This document shows, piece by piece, positions 17,593 through 27,419 of a stretch of 64,000 nucleotides of DNA; the stretch's first letter is position 1, and each line of letters starts with the position of its first letter. Location: NCBI GenBank assembly GCA_035543015.1, contig DATKKG010000030.1, positions 1 to 64,000 on the forward strand, in the 5' to 3' direction. Both the position numbers and the translations under genes were made by a program. Below the pieces are notes generated by a model that saw only the letters and a list, made by a program, of their open reading frames with translations, ran no database searches and was not told the DNA's origin. This stretch comes from DATKKG01 sp035543015. GTDB taxonomy: Archaea; Thermoproteota; Nitrososphaeria; Conexivisphaerales; DTJL01.

Positions 17593-18391
17593 GCCCTGGC
17601 TCCGGACCATGAAGGCGAGGGCCGTGGTCAGGCTCATGAGCATCTTCGGCGAGCCGCTCTGGATCATAGTCAACGTGGGCTCTCCGGTCTTCTCGGCGCT
17701 GGCGCTGGCGCTGCTCTACCGCAGCGCCGGCATGGCCAACTACACCGGCTTCGCGATCCTCGGAGGCGTCATGATCTCCTTCTGGGGCAACGTCCTGTGG
17801 TCCATGGCGAGCCAGTTCAACTGGGACAAGCAGGAGGGCCTCTTCGAGATCTACCTGACCTCGCCGGCATCCATGACGGCGATACTGATCGGCATGTCCG
17901 TGGGTGGCATCGTCGGCACGGCGCCGTCGGCCGCCATGGTGGCCATGGTGGGCTACGCGCTCTTCCACCCGCCCATCGCCGCGGATTGGGTGGCGGTGGC
18001 GCTCACCTTCGTGGTAACTCTGGTCTCGCTCTACGCCATGGGCATGACGCTGTCATCGCTGTACCTGGCCTACGGCAGAGAGGCGGAGTCCCTCAACGAC
18101 TCCATACAGGAACCCGTCTCCATGCTCTCTGGAATCTACTTCCCGTCCATCGGGCAGTTCTCCCCCTTCCCGTTCCTGGTGCAGGCGACCGTGTCGCTCA
18201 TACCTCTGACCCTGGGCATGGACGCCCTCAGGAGGACGCTCTTCTTCTCGCAGGGGATCTCCTCCGTGTGGCCCAACCTCGCGGCCCTCGCCGTCATGTC
18301 CCTGGTGCTGCTGGGGGTCGCATCGTTCGCGCTCAAGGCGCTGGAGGAGAAGGGGAGGAGGGACGGGACGCTGACCGTGAGGATCCGCTGA
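17582..18391 (+). CDS. ABC-2 exporter membrane subunit
   Basis: A 269-residue protein with six hydrophobic helices and the ABC-2 layout, including the NDSIQEPVSMLSGIYFP segment before the fifth helix, typical of DrrB-like permeases. It starts at GTG 17582, overlapping the ATPase gene by 11 bases, and is followed after 1 base by the second permease. The two permeases probably form a heterodimer. Confidence 0.88.
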   Translation: METRPWLRTMKARAVVRLMSIFGEPLWIIVNVGSPVFSALALALLYRSAGMANYTGFAILGGVMISFWGNVLWSMASQFNWDKQEGLFEIYLTSPASMTAILIGMSVGGIVGTAPSAAMVAMVGYALFHPPIAADWVAVALTFVVTLVSLYAMGMTLSSLYLAYGREAESLNDSIQEPVSMLSGIYFPSIGQFSPFPFLVQATVSLIPLTLGMDALRRTLFFSQGISSVWPNLAALAVMSLVLLGVASFALKALEEKGRRDGTLTVRIR

Positions 18392-18392
18392 G

Positions 18393-19232
18393 ATGAGCGC
18401 CCTCAGGTCCGTGGCCGCGTCGGTGTGGCTGGGGATCTACAGGGATCTCTGCTGGACCTTCCCGGCGACCGTGCTGGCACTGAAGACAATAGCCCCCATA
18501 GCGTCGGCCATGACCGTTTCGCTCATCTTCTACCTCGGCGCGGCCACCACCGGGTCCCTGGACCCCGGGAGGCTCTCCTACGTCTTGCTGGGGGCGGTGC
18601 TGTACGCCCACATAGCCGCCTATGCGTATTCCCCCACCTTCTGCATAGCTGAGGGGAAGAACCTGTCGGTCTTCGCCAACATCTACATGGCGCCCAGCTC
18701 CTCTGCGGCCTACCTTGCCGGGAGGGCGGTAGCCTCCTTCCTCATCTCCGTCTGCTCATCGCTTCTGGCCCTGGTCGCCGCCAGCTGCATCCTTGGCGCC
18801 ACCCTTCATGTCTCGATGCCGTTCATAGTGACCCCGCTATCGGTGACCCTCCTGCTCGTCGCCTTGGCCGCGGACGTGCCTGCGTCGCTGGGGCTCGGGT
18901 ACGTGCTGGGGTCCTATTCGCTCTTCGCCAGCAAGTTCGAATGGGCGCTGCCCAGCTACATCTCCGGGCTGCTCATGGTCTTCTCTGGCGCCATCTTCCC
19001 CACTTCGGTCCTCCCCTGGCCCTTCGCGGGCGCCGCGAACGCCCTCCCCTTCACGCAGTTCATAGCGGCCGCGAGGGACGCGATGATCTACGGCCAGCTG
19101 GGCGCCTACGGGACCTCCCTGGTGCTCACGCTCCTGGGGGGGATCTCGTTCCTTCTCATCGGCCTGGCGCTTTTCACGCTGTCCGAAAGGAAGGCGAGGA
19201 AGGACGGCGTGATAGACCGACGACTAGCCTAA
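18393..19232 (+). CDS. ABC-2 exporter membrane subunit, second partner
   Basis: A 279-residue protein with six hydrophobic helices and the ABC-2 fold; ISGLLMVFSGAIFPTSVLPW is its version of the conserved pre-helix-5 region. It is the last gene of the three-gene exporter operon and ends in a short basic tail (SERKARKDGV). Its 3' end overlaps the convergent phospholipase-like gene by 9 bases. Confidence 0.88.
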   Translation: MSALRSVAASVWLGIYRDLCWTFPATVLALKTIAPIASAMTVSLIFYLGAATTGSLDPGRLSYVLLGAVLYAHIAAYAYSPTFCIAEGKNLSVFANIYMAPSSSAAYLAGRAVASFLISVCSSLLALVAASCILGATLHVSMPFIVTPLSVTLLLVALAADVPASLGLGYVLGSYSLFASKFEWALPSYISGLLMVFSGAIFPTSVLPWPFAGAANALPFTQFIAAARDAMIYGQLGAYGTSLVLTLLGGISFLLIGLALFTLSERKARKDGVIDRRLA

Positions 19233-20135
19233 GTCAGCCTGACGCAGTCTCCTCTCAAGAAGCAGGGCCACGGTGGCGGAGGAAGCCAAGACGAGCGGCA
19301 GGGATATCTGCGGGAACTCCGGGATGGGGGAGCCCCCTGCGATGAAGGCAGAGTGGAGCGCGTCAGCCACTGCGTTCACGGCGTTGTTCAGCGACTGGCC
19401 AGCCCTGTCCTTGAAGGCCTGGTTCGACCAGTCGTAGCTGGAGTCCATCCACGTGGCGTTCCTGCCCGCCCCAGAGGAATCGAAGGTGGTGTCGAACGCG
19501 AGGGCGAGAGTCAAGGTCCGGGCGTTCGATGTCGAGAGGGAGCCGTCGAAGGTTAGGTACGAGTTGAAGGGCGCGTCGACGCCGTCGGTCCTGGCGAGCA
19601 CGTAGTCTTCGTAGTCCGCGTGGTGGACCTCCGCTCCCCAGTCCGTGGAGGCGCCCATGACATGTCCGAACACGCCGACGTCGGCGATGTAGTGTGACAT
19701 GACGGCCGCCGCCATTGCGGCTCCGCTGAAGTTGCCCGACTCCAGGTCTCCCACCAACTGCTCGTAGAAGGCCTGGGCGCGGGCGGCGGAGGCGTCGTCC
19801 TGGAGGGAGCCGTTCCTGTAGTAGTAGACGTGGTGGTTAGCCGTATCCCCTATCCCGTGGTCGGGCAGCTCGGTGGCGCAGAGGTAGGTGAGGTTGTTGT
19901 CCAGGATGTAGAACTTCTCGGCCGAGGGGAGGAAGTCGAGGGCGTGGTAGGCAATCCAGTCGTGGGTCCCGAAGGTGTTGCCGGGCGCGGAGCTGGTGCA
20001 GTAGGTACCGTTGGCCCAGGAAAGGGCGGGTGTGACATGAGGGGCGGCGAGAATGACGAGGAGGACGGCCACGGCAAGATGTGCGGGGAGGAATCCGCGG
20101 GGAGAGAGGGTCCCGAGAAGGGGATACCTGCCCAA
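19224..20135 (-). CDS. Secreted zinc-dependent phospholipase C-like protein with PEF-CTERM-like tail
   Basis: After a signal peptide (LAVAVLLVILAAPHVTPALSW) the mature protein would start near the tryptophan that co-ordinates zinc in this family. Metal ligands are visible in order: THDWIAYHAL, ELPDHGIGD, MSHYIADVGVFGHVMG and EVHHADYEDYV, matching the zinc-dependent PLC / S1-P1 nuclease fold. The C-terminus, from about residue 268 (PIPEFPQISLPLVL, then a hydrophobic helix and RRLRQ), resembles a PEF-CTERM sorting signal handled by archaeosortases. TTG 20135 is the start; a 15-codon ORF lies just upstream. It probably hydrolyses phosphoesters outside the cell. Confidence 0.8.
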   Translation of the reverse strand: MGRYPLLGTLSPRGFLPAHLAVAVLLVILAAPHVTPALSWANGTYCTSSAPGNTFGTHDWIAYHALDFLPSAEKFYILDNNLTYLCATELPDHGIGDTANHHVYYYRNGSLQDDASAARAQAFYEQLVGDLESGNFSGAAMAAAVMSHYIADVGVFGHVMGASTDWGAEVHHADYEDYVLARTDGVDAPFNSYLTFDGSLSTSNARTLTLALAFDTTFDSSGAGRNATWMDSSYDWSNQAFKDRAGQSLNNAVNAVADALHSAFIAGGSPIPEFPQISLPLVLASSATVALLLERRLRQADLG

Positions 20136-20153
20136 CGACTTACTCGCCCCTTT

Positions 20154-20201
20154 TCAACGCGCGCGGTTCCGCGCGACGTCGTTCGCGGCGCGTTCGCCCA
20201 T
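20154..20201 (-). CDS. Possible leaderless 15-codon ORF ahead of the phospholipase-like gene
   Basis: ATG 20201 lies 26 bases after the centre of a GTTAAAT box (20225-20231), where transcription should begin. The frame (MGERAANDVARNRAR) ends 18 bases before the TTG of the next gene, with AAGGGGCGAG between. Confidence 0.35.
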   Translation of the reverse strand: MGERAANDVARNRAR

Positions 20202-20292
20202 AGGGGGCAGAGCGGTCGTTACAGATTTAACGTTTGCGTGGTTGAGGGGGCAGCGCATCTCCTAGGCGGGAGGATGGAAAAAGAAGCGACTG

Positions 20293-20931
20293 TCACCCTG
20301 GACCGTACGGATAGGCGTACATCTCGTACTCCCAGGTGCTCAGGGAGCCGGACGAGATCACCACGTTGTGGGTGGCAGTCCCGACGGGCGTCCAGCCCTC
20401 TCCCTCGTCCTTAAACAGAGTCCCCGTAAGCTGTATGTAGATGGCCCCCGACTTGAGCCTGTACGAAGGGTCGTAGACGGTGGCGCCGGCCACCATAACG
20501 ATCTTGGTGTTGATCGAGCTGGAGTAGCTGGAGAGCGCCCCTGCGACCGCGACATAGGAGGTGCCGCCGGTGAAGCGCAGAGAGAAGGTGCCGGTCCCCG
20601 AGGTTGGAACGGAGGGATTGTAGTACACTCCTCCTCCTGAATAGTAGATGTTGCCCCAGATCAGCAGGTATGTGCCCGTCGAATCCTGGTACTCCCAGTA
20701 GACGTAGCCGGACGTGCCGGACGCGGGCAGGGCGCCGACGGAGGACGATCCCAGCGTCCAATAGTAGTACTGCCAACCCGAAGAAGTGAACGTTTCCATT
20801 GACCCGTAGAAGAACCCATCTCCCTTGACGGCAGGGAGGCCCAGAGGGACAGGGCCGGCCCTGGCCGGCGCAAATGGAAGGAGGGCGGCCATGAGTAGCA
20901 CGGGAATGAGAGTCAGAGCTGCTGTCTTCAT
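20293..20931 (-). CDS. Small secreted beta-rich protein
   Basis: The signal peptide MKTAALTLIPVLLMAALLPF starts at ATG 20931, which lies about 28 bases after a CTTAAAGTT box (20955-20964), so I use this start instead of the upstream in-frame codon at 21042. The 212-residue product is rich in Tyr, Ser and Gly (for example SGWQYYYWTLGSSS and NIYYSGGGVYYNPS), as in secreted beta-sandwich proteins. The family is not recognised. Confidence 0.75.
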   Translation of the reverse strand: MKTAALTLIPVLLMAALLPFAPARAGPVPLGLPAVKGDGFFYGSMETFTSSGWQYYYWTLGSSSVGALPASGTSGYVYWEYQDSTGTYLLIWGNIYYSGGGVYYNPSVPTSGTGTFSLRFTGGTSYVAVAGALSSYSSSINTKIVMVAGATVYDPSYRLKSGAIYIQLTGTLFKDEGEGWTPVGTATHNVVISSGSLSTWEYEMYAYPYGPG

Positions 20932-21081
20932 CGGCTTAGGGTAGGACGACAGGAACTTTAAGTGTTTCAGGCGGAGCACGGCGTTGTCCTGCGGGCTCGT
21001 GGCTGCGGCAGCACCGGGAGGCGCGCCGCGGGGACATCTCACCCGATGGTTTAAGAGAGCTCCGTCCCTTCCCTCCGAGTC

Positions 21082-24000
21082 GTGCGCCGAGCTTTGCGGA
21101 GGATGCCTTTCGTTCTCGGGGCGTTTGCATTCCTCGCCCTCTCAATGATGCTGCTCATCCCGATCGGCGCGGGGCCAGCCGTCGGCTCCTCGAGCCCGAG
21201 AGCCGCTTCGGGCATCGCCGCCGTCCCGTCCGCGTCGGAAATGGCCAGCTCGTCGAAGCTCCTCGCAAAGAGCGGCGTGAGCTACGCGCACGAGAAGGCC
21301 TATCTTGCGACGGGACAGCAGGTCAGCCTGCTGGTCGCCGACGGCGGCTCGGTGCAGCTGGCGGAGGATGGGCCGTCGGGCTACTCAACCTTCACCTACG
21401 GCAATCAGACCTACATGGAGCCCGCGGGCCTGGGCGCCAAGTTCGATAGCTCCATCTTCGACCTGACCTACCTGGTGCGGAACGGCTTCACGGACCATGT
21501 CCCCCTGCTTCTGCAGACGGGGACGATGGAGGACGCCGACTCGCTTGCGGCTCAGCTGAAGTCCTCCTTCGGCTCCTCCCTGGGCGACGTGAAGGTGATG
21601 AGCCTGGGGGCGCAGGGGCTCGTGAGGGTGGAGTCCAGGGAGAGCTATGGGGCGGACCTCTTCAGGTTCGTGGGGTCCAGCCAGCTCGTGAGGGAGGTGC
21701 GTCTCGACGGCGTGGTGAAGGCCCTCTCCTCCCCCATCGACAACGGCGGGATCGACCTGGTGGACGCCGTCGATGCCTGGAACAGGTTCGGCGTCGACGG
21801 TTCAGGGGTTAAGATCGCCGTGCTGGACACCGGGATCGCCCCTTCCGGCGACTTCCAGTTCGCCAACGGGACCAGCAAGATCGTCGTCAGCGTGGACCTC
21901 ACCGACGACAACAACTTGACAGACCTCTACGGCCATGGGACGCACGTCGCCGGGATAGCTGCTGGCACGGGCCAGCTCAGCGGCGGCGCGTTCATGGGCG
22001 TGGCCCCCGGGGCACAGCTGCTCAACATCAAGGTGCTGGACGGCCAGGGTGAAGGGTACGACAGCTGGATCGTGGGCGGGATATCGCTCGCCGTCACGGA
22101 CGGGGCGGACATCATCAGCATGAGCCTCGGAGGCACCCCCGATTCCGTGGTCGACCAGATGGTCGACTGGGCCGAGTCCCAGGGGGTCCTGGTGGTCGTC
22201 GCGGCGGGCAACTCCGGGCCGTCCTACTGGACGGTGGGCTCCCCTGCGGAAGCCTCGGGGGCACTGACAGTGGGGGCCGACGCCGAGCGCGGCTGGGAGG
22301 GGGCGCCGCCGGGTGAGTACCCTGTCTACTTCACCTCGCTGGGGCCTGAGACGACCAGTTTCGACATAAAGCCGGACATCATCGCGCCGGGCTACAAGAT
22401 AATCTCGGACAGGGCGCCGGGGACGGTCCTCGACGCCCAGAACCCCGCCTACCCGGGCTACGGCTCAAGCTACATGGAGCTGAGCGGCACGAGCATGGCG
22501 ACCCCCTTCGTCAGCGGAGCCGCGGCGGTCCTCATGCAGGCCCATCCGGGCTGGAACGTCTCGCTGATTACGGACGCGCTCGAATCCTCGGCCACCCTCC
22601 TCACCCAGAGGATCCCCTACGGGGCGGACTTCGGCTACAGCTTCGCCACGGTCCCCTTCGTCACCCCCTTCGTGCAGGGCGAGGGTAGGCTCAACCTCAC
22701 GGCAGCTCTGGCCGCGTCTGCCGTCTTCCTCACCCCCATAGTCAACGTGGGCAACATCTACGAAGGGGCCAGCTCCTCCACACTCTCCATCTACAACCCC
22801 ACGAACGCCGGCCTGACGCTGGACCTGTCGTACAACGCGACGAACGTGAACGACGGGACCGACGCGACCTCCTTCGTGTCCCTCAGCCGCTCTCAGGTGA
22901 CCGTTCCCGCAGGGCAGGTCGTCTCCTTCACGCTGGCCGTGTCCCCCTCGGCCCCGTCCTCCCTGTTCGGCGGCTATGTCTACGCCACCGACGCCTCTAC
23001 GGGCTCGCTGGTCGCCCACGCGGCGTTCGGCTTCTACTCGATGCACAGGCTGACGGCGACCTTCGAAGGGGCCAGCGGCTCGCCCATGGCCGGGATACCC
23101 GTGGTGTTCACCCCCTACAACAGCACCTGGCTGGAGTACGGCTACCCGTACCTCTACTACACCGACTACCAGGGGAAGGTGTCCATTCCCTCCTTCCCCG
23201 GGCTGGGGGTCTTTCAGGCGGTGGCTAGCCCCGGCTCCACTGGCGTGGACTTCGCCGCCCAGGGGGGCTCTCTGTTCCAGCAGGGGGGCTCCAGCTCCAC
23301 GCTGTTGCTGAGCGGCTCGGCCAACGTATCGGATTCGGACGTCTCCATGATCGTAGGAGGAAGCTCCCTTCTGCCGGTCACGTTCGACCCGGGCCTTGGC
23401 AACGTGACGGTGATGCAGCGCAACTTCTTCTTCATGACCTTCAGCCTGTGGAACTGGGTGGGGGGCCCGGACTACAGGAACTCGCCCTCCTCCACGGGGG
23501 CGAGGGCCGTGGAGTTCTACGAGCAGGGCAGCTACCCCTCCGACACGACGATCCTCATCTCGCCCAACTCCTTCAACGACTTCCTCGGCGTCGAGTACCT
23601 CTACGGGTACAGCTCGCAGGTCGCCCCCTACCTGAGCGTGATCCGGCCCACGGACCTTTTCAACCTGGGCTATGTCTTCTACAACGTCACCCAGCCGGTC
23701 TCGATAGTCCCCGCACCTGCTGACATGTCGCAGGTGAAGACCTCGTTCTTCGGTGAGAACGGCGCCATATCCCAGCTCCCGATCGACTGGGGCTGGGACT
23801 TCGCCCTGCCCAGCTACCAGGGGATGAGCATATGGGGAGCGGACGGCGGAGCGCTGGTCAGCGGCTCCCCCGGCTACTACACCATCAGCGTGCCCAGCCA
23901 GGTCACCCAGCACGTCACCCCCGGCCAGGGCTACTACGGCATCCTGAATGACGAGGAGCTGTACGGCTACACCGGGCCGCCGGCGGGAACGGTGCTGTAC

Positions 24001-26892
24001 GACTACGAGAACGCCCATCCCTACGCTCCGGACTTCTCGATATGGAACTGCGCGGACTTCGAACAGACGAACGGCGTGAGCTACTGCCCGGCCAGCCTGA
24101 TGGTGTATCCGAGGAACTCCGTGTCCGGATACAACACGTACATGGATTCGGACCAGGCCTCCGCGATCTACGTGGGCGGCACCTACAGGGGTTCGCACAG
24201 TTGGACATTCTCGGGCTCGTTCACGACGACGCAGTTCGAGCTCATCGCGAACACCGTGCTGAACGGCCCGCTGTCGACCTTCTCGACCACGATGAAGCAG
24301 GACGTGGTCTTCTACGCCGACTCCTCCTTCGCAAACCAGCCCAGCTGGTATCCCGGCGCCGTCCTGAGGAACATAGTCCCGTCGGGCAGGACGCTGGAGG
24401 GGACGGTCCCGGCGGGGAGCGTCTCCATCACGTTCCAGGCTTCGGTCGACGAGGTCTACGCCGCCTCCATCAGCTCGGTGGACGTCCAGTACAGCGTCGA
24501 CAACGGCGCCACGTGGCGCGAAGCGGCGTCGGTGACGGGCAGCATGATCTCCCACCAGGGGATCCTCGACGCGGGGAGCGGGGAGCTCCCGAGGGACGCG
24601 GCGTGGGCCGTGGGCCTCTACAACGCCACCCTAGGAGACATCCCGGCTGGGAGCTACGTGTCCCTGAAGTTCGTCATCGCGGACAGCAGCGGCGGCACCA
24701 CGACGGACGTGGTGACCAGGGCCTTCCTCAGCAGGAACCTGCCATCCCAGACCTCTCGCAAGGTCACCTTCACCGAGACGGGCCTGCCGGCGGGGAGCCA
24801 GTGGGTGGCGGCCCTCTACGGCCCTTCCAGCGCGGTCGAGGCCTGGACGAGCTCCGCGACGGTGTCGCTTTCGGTGCCTGACGGAGACTACGAGTACCTC
24901 GTCGAGATTGGCGGCCCCGACACACGTCTCAAGGGCGGAGGAGCAACCGGCACCGTCTCGGTGGCCGGGGGCGACGCCTCGGTGAACCTCTCCCTCTCAG
25001 CCGACGTCCTTTACAGGCTGAGTTTCACCTACAGGGTCGTCGGAGGTGGCACCGGCCTAGGAGAGCCCACGCTCAATTTCACAGGCGAATCCGGGAGCGA
25101 GTCCGTGACCCTGTGGCCCAGCTCCGGCTCGTTCTGGGCGCCTCCCGGAACGAGCTGGTCCGTGTCCGATTCGCTGAGCCCCAGCGGAGACGTGGAACGC
25201 TGGCAGCTGGGTCAGGATTCGACCGGGACGGTGGCCGGACCCATTGCGGATCTCCTCCAGTACTATCACCAGTACCAGGTCGGCTGGTCGTTCAGCGTCA
25301 CCGGAGGGAACGCGCCCCAGCCGCCTTCCGTCCTTGTGAACCGGTTCGGGACATCCGTGTCGGCGACGGCGAACTCGAGCCCGGCCTGGTACGACGCCGG
25401 GTCGATCTATTCGTACACGAACCCGCTGAACGGTTCGGATTCGTCGAGAAGATGGTTCTCCCTCACGGCGTCCTCCAGGGTGTCAGGGGCGGGCCTCGTC
25501 ATGGTCCAGTACTACTACGAGCTGGCCCTAAGCCTAGGCTACAACGTGGTCGGACAGTCTTCCTCGTTCGACGCCCCCACGCTGACGGCCACCCAGAGCG
25601 GGATGTCGTTCTTCGCTCCGCTGACCGGGACGCCCACTCCCTACTTCTGCGACGCGGGCACGCTCTGGCAGGTGAACGGCGTGCTCGTCGGCTCGAATTC
25701 GACGGCCCGCTGGACCACGCCCCAGACCACTTCCGGCACGGTCACCTCGCCCCTGTCTTCGACCTTCCAGTACTTCCTGCAGTACAGCTTGAGCTTCGCG
25801 TACACATCGTCGGGTGGTGACCCGCCGGATCCCCCGGTCATCGACTACGTTGCGACCGGGACGGCCGCCCACCTCTCTCTGAGCGCGGATCCGCAGGGCA
25901 TCTGGGCCGACTCGGGAGGCAACTGGTCTGCCCAGGCCGTCGTAGGTGGGGCTTCGGGCGAAAGATGGGCTTCGAGCGGGCAGACGGCCGGCCCCGTGAC
26001 GCAGGGCCTTCAGGTCTCCATCGCCTACTTCCACCAGTTCCAGATGTCCTTCGCGTACTCCGTCCTGGCAGGGACGGCGGGCTCGGCGGCTCCCAGCGTC
26101 AACTGCACGGCCTTTGGGGCCGCTTCTTCGGCCCAACCGGGAAGCGCCTGGGTGGACGCCCGCACGCTCTGCTCCTATCCGTCCCTTTTGCCTGGTTCGG
26201 GCGACTCCGAGAGATGGACGGCCATGGACCCCGTCATCGGCAACGCCTCCGCGGGAGGATCGGTCAGCGTGAGGTACGACCACCAGTTCCTGGTCTCCGT
26301 GGGAACGGCCACCCCCCAGGGAGGGTCCGTCCCGGTCAAGGGAGGATGGATGGAGGCGGGAACCTCGCTGTCGCTGGCCTCATCCCCGAGCGTCGGCTGG
26401 AACTTCGGCGAGTGGCAGGGTCAGGGCGCGAGCTCGTATTCGGGTAACGTTCCTACGCCCTCCGTCACGGTTGAGTCGGCGATCTCGGACATGGTCGTGT
26501 TTTACCCTGGGCTCACGGTCAGCGTTTCGGGCCCGGGTTCGGTGACGGTGTCGTACGGAGGCCAGCTGACCGTGGTGAAGGGCGGCGAAAGCGTCCCGAT
26601 CTTCGCTCCGTTGGGCACGACCTTGACCCTTGCGGCACAGCCGGACTCCTTCATGACCGTGTTCCAGGGCTGGTCGCCGGCCATTTCGACCAAGGCAAGC
26701 GCCTCCGAGGTCCTGGGCTCGCCGTCGCAGGTCTCCGCGGCCTTCTCCATCAACTACGCGGTCGTCGTGGCGATCCTGGCGGGGGTCTTAGTGATGGCGG
26801 CCCTGGCCTCGGTCGCCATGCGGCGCAGGCCGCGCTCCAGTGCCTCAACCGGGCCAGGCGAGGGAGGGCCTCCGCTACCGCAGGCCCAGTGA
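21082..26892 (+). CDS. Giant cell-surface subtilase (S8 serine peptidase) with C-terminal repeats
   Basis: A 1,936-residue protein with signal helix (FVLGAFAFLALSMMLLIPIG), a prodomain, and a complete subtilisin triad: Asp in VKIAVLDTGIAP (about 250), His in YGHGTHVAG (about 286) and Ser in LSGTSMATPF (about 470), with the oxyanion Asn in AAGNSGP (about 377). Beta-sandwich regions follow, then an FTETGLPAGSQW unit (about 1228) and six diverged repeats of 82-88 residues starting near 1309, 1392, 1474, 1562, 1647 and 1730. A membrane helix (VVVAILAGVLVMAALASVAM) and basic tail end the protein, so the peptidase should be displayed outside. GTG 21082 follows a GGTTTAAG box; ATG 21103 is an alternative start. 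It probably degrades external protein. Confidence 0.93.
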   Translation: MRRALRRMPFVLGAFAFLALSMMLLIPIGAGPAVGSSSPRAASGIAAVPSASEMASSSKLLAKSGVSYAHEKAYLATGQQVSLLVADGGSVQLAEDGPSGYSTFTYGNQTYMEPAGLGAKFDSSIFDLTYLVRNGFTDHVPLLLQTGTMEDADSLAAQLKSSFGSSLGDVKVMSLGAQGLVRVESRESYGADLFRFVGSSQLVREVRLDGVVKALSSPIDNGGIDLVDAVDAWNRFGVDGSGVKIAVLDTGIAPSGDFQFANGTSKIVVSVDLTDDNNLTDLYGHGTHVAGIAAGTGQLSGGAFMGVAPGAQLLNIKVLDGQGEGYDSWIVGGISLAVTDGADIISMSLGGTPDSVVDQMVDWAESQGVLVVVAAGNSGPSYWTVGSPAEASGALTVGADAERGWEGAPPGEYPVYFTSLGPETTSFDIKPDIIAPGYKIISDRAPGTVLDAQNPAYPGYGSSYMELSGTSMATPFVSGAAAVLMQAHPGWNVSLITDALESSATLLTQRIPYGADFGYSFATVPFVTPFVQGEGRLNLTAALAASAVFLTPIVNVGNIYEGASSSTLSIYNPTNAGLTLDLSYNATNVNDGTDATSFVSLSRSQVTVPAGQVVSFTLAVSPSAPSSLFGGYVYATDASTGSLVAHAAFGFYSMHRLTATFEGASGSPMAGIPVVFTPYNSTWLEYGYPYLYYTDYQGKVSIPSFPGLGVFQAVASPGSTGVDFAAQGGSLFQQGGSSSTLLLSGSANVSDSDVSMIVGGSSLLPVTFDPGLGNVTVMQRNFFFMTFSLWNWVGGPDYRNSPSSTGARAVEFYEQGSYPSDTTILISPNSFNDFLGVEYLYGYSSQVAPYLSVIRPTDLFNLGYVFYNVTQPVSIVPAPADMSQVKTSFFGENGAISQLPIDWGWDFALPSYQGMSIWGADGGALVSGSPGYYTISVPSQVTQHVTPGQGYYGILNDEELYGYTGPPAGTVLYDYENAHPYAPDFSIWNCADFEQTNGVSYCPASLMVYPRNSVSGYNTYMDSDQASAIYVGGTYRGSHSWTFSGSFTTTQFELIANTVLNGPLSTFSTTMKQDVVFYADSSFANQPSWYPGAVLRNIVPSGRTLEGTVPAGSVSITFQASVDEVYAASISSVDVQYSVDNGATWREAASVTGSMISHQGILDAGSGELPRDAAWAVGLYNATLGDIPAGSYVSLKFVIADSSGGTTTDVVTRAFLSRNLPSQTSRKVTFTETGLPAGSQWVAALYGPSSAVEAWTSSATVSLSVPDGDYEYLVEIGGPDTRLKGGGATGTVSVAGGDASVNLSLSADVLYRLSFTYRVVGGGTGLGEPTLNFTGESGSESVTLWPSSGSFWAPPGTSWSVSDSLSPSGDVERWQLGQDSTGTVAGPIADLLQYYHQYQVGWSFSVTGGNAPQPPSVLVNRFGTSVSATANSSPAWYDAGSIYSYTNPLNGSDSSRRWFSLTASSRVSGAGLVMVQYYYELALSLGYNVVGQSSSFDAPTLTATQSGMSFFAPLTGTPTPYFCDAGTLWQVNGVLVGSNSTARWTTPQTTSGTVTSPLSSTFQYFLQYSLSFAYTSSGGDPPDPPVIDYVATGTAAHLSLSADPQGIWADSGGNWSAQAVVGGASGERWASSGQTAGPVTQGLQVSIAYFHQFQMSFAYSVLAGTAGSAAPSVNCTAFGAASSAQPGSAWVDARTLCSYPSLLPGSGDSERWTAMDPVIGNASAGGSVSVRYDHQFLVSVGTATPQGGSVPVKGGWMEAGTSLSLASSPSVGWNFGEWQGQGASSYSGNVPTPSVTVESAISDMVVFYPGLTVSVSGPGSVTVSYGGQLTVVKGGESVPIFAPLGTTLTLAAQPDSFMTVFQGWSPAISTKASASEVLGSPSQVSAAFSINYAVVVAILAGVLVMAALASVAMRRRPRSSASTGPGEGGPPLPQAQ
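25007..26500 (+). repeat. Six-fold protein repeat in the subtilase gene
   Basis: Repeat units begin near 25007, 25255, 25503, 25765, 26020 and 26270. Each contains an aromatic pattern of the type QYYHQYQVGWSF / QYFLQYSLSFAY / AYFHQFQMSFAY, then a Pro-rich turn, a DAG or DSG turn and an ERW-like ending. The DNA is diverged, so they are old duplications. Confidence 0.75.
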
Positions 26893-26897
26893 AAAAA
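26892..26897 (-). terminator. Possible T-tract terminator of the 28123-26948 transcript
   Basis: The minus strand has a run of six T in an otherwise GC-rich context, about 50 bases after the stop at 26948. Archaeal terminators are often simple T-tracts. Confidence 0.35.
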
Positions 26898-26947
26898 GGC
26901 GGAGTGCAGCCCTACAGTACCGCTAGGTAGCCCCAGACTTCGGCGAG

Positions 26948-27419
26948 CTAAACGATCGTGCCCTGACCGATGGCCTCCTTGAACGTGGCGGACCCGCCCG
27001 TGGCGAGGTTCAGGTTGAGCATCTCCACCGGGATGGCCTGGTCACCACCGATGGTGATGGTGCCTCCCCAGGAGCTGGGGGAGCTGTGGGCGGCGGACCA
27101 GCTCGAAGCGAGGACGGCCTTTCCTGGGAGCCTGGCGTCGATGGACATGAAGTCGTAGTGGCCGGCGGCCTGGCCCATCACGACGACGTTGCTGCCGTTG
27201 TGCCTCATTGGGATGGAGACGCTGTACGGGAGGTAGGTGGGGGAGAACTGGATGTACATCGGCTCGTAGCCGATCCCCGATATCCGGGCGTTGCGGTTGT
27301 AGTCGAGGCTGTAGTGGTAGCCGACGACGGAGGCGGACTCCAGGCTGCTGGTGATCGTGACGGTGTCGATCAGAGCCGGATACCTGGCGGAGGGGGTCCG
27401 CGACGGAGACCCGGGTCAG
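26948..27419 (-). pseudogene. Beta-rich protein gene with an apparent single-base frameshift
   Basis: The main frame runs from 27415 to the stop at 26948 but has no standard start before ATG 27259, deep inside the protein. If one C is removed from the five-C run (27392-27396), a CTG at 27419 that overlaps the upstream stop (CTGA) joins cleanly to the rest, giving an N-terminus MTRVSVADPSARYPALID and a protein of about 156 residues. The sequence is beta-rich (TVTITSSLESASVVGYHYSL; MSIDARLPGKAVLASSW) without signal peptide. This may be a sequencing error, a true mutation or programmed frameshifting. Family unknown; the upstream gene is its operon partner. Confidence 0.6.

Noticed and set aside
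22465..24555. A 696-codon open frame on the minus strand inside the subtilase gene
   Set aside because: It is rich in Arg, Gly and His without hydrophobic core and is the third-position shadow of a GC-rich gene; the subtilase frame has full catalytic motifs.
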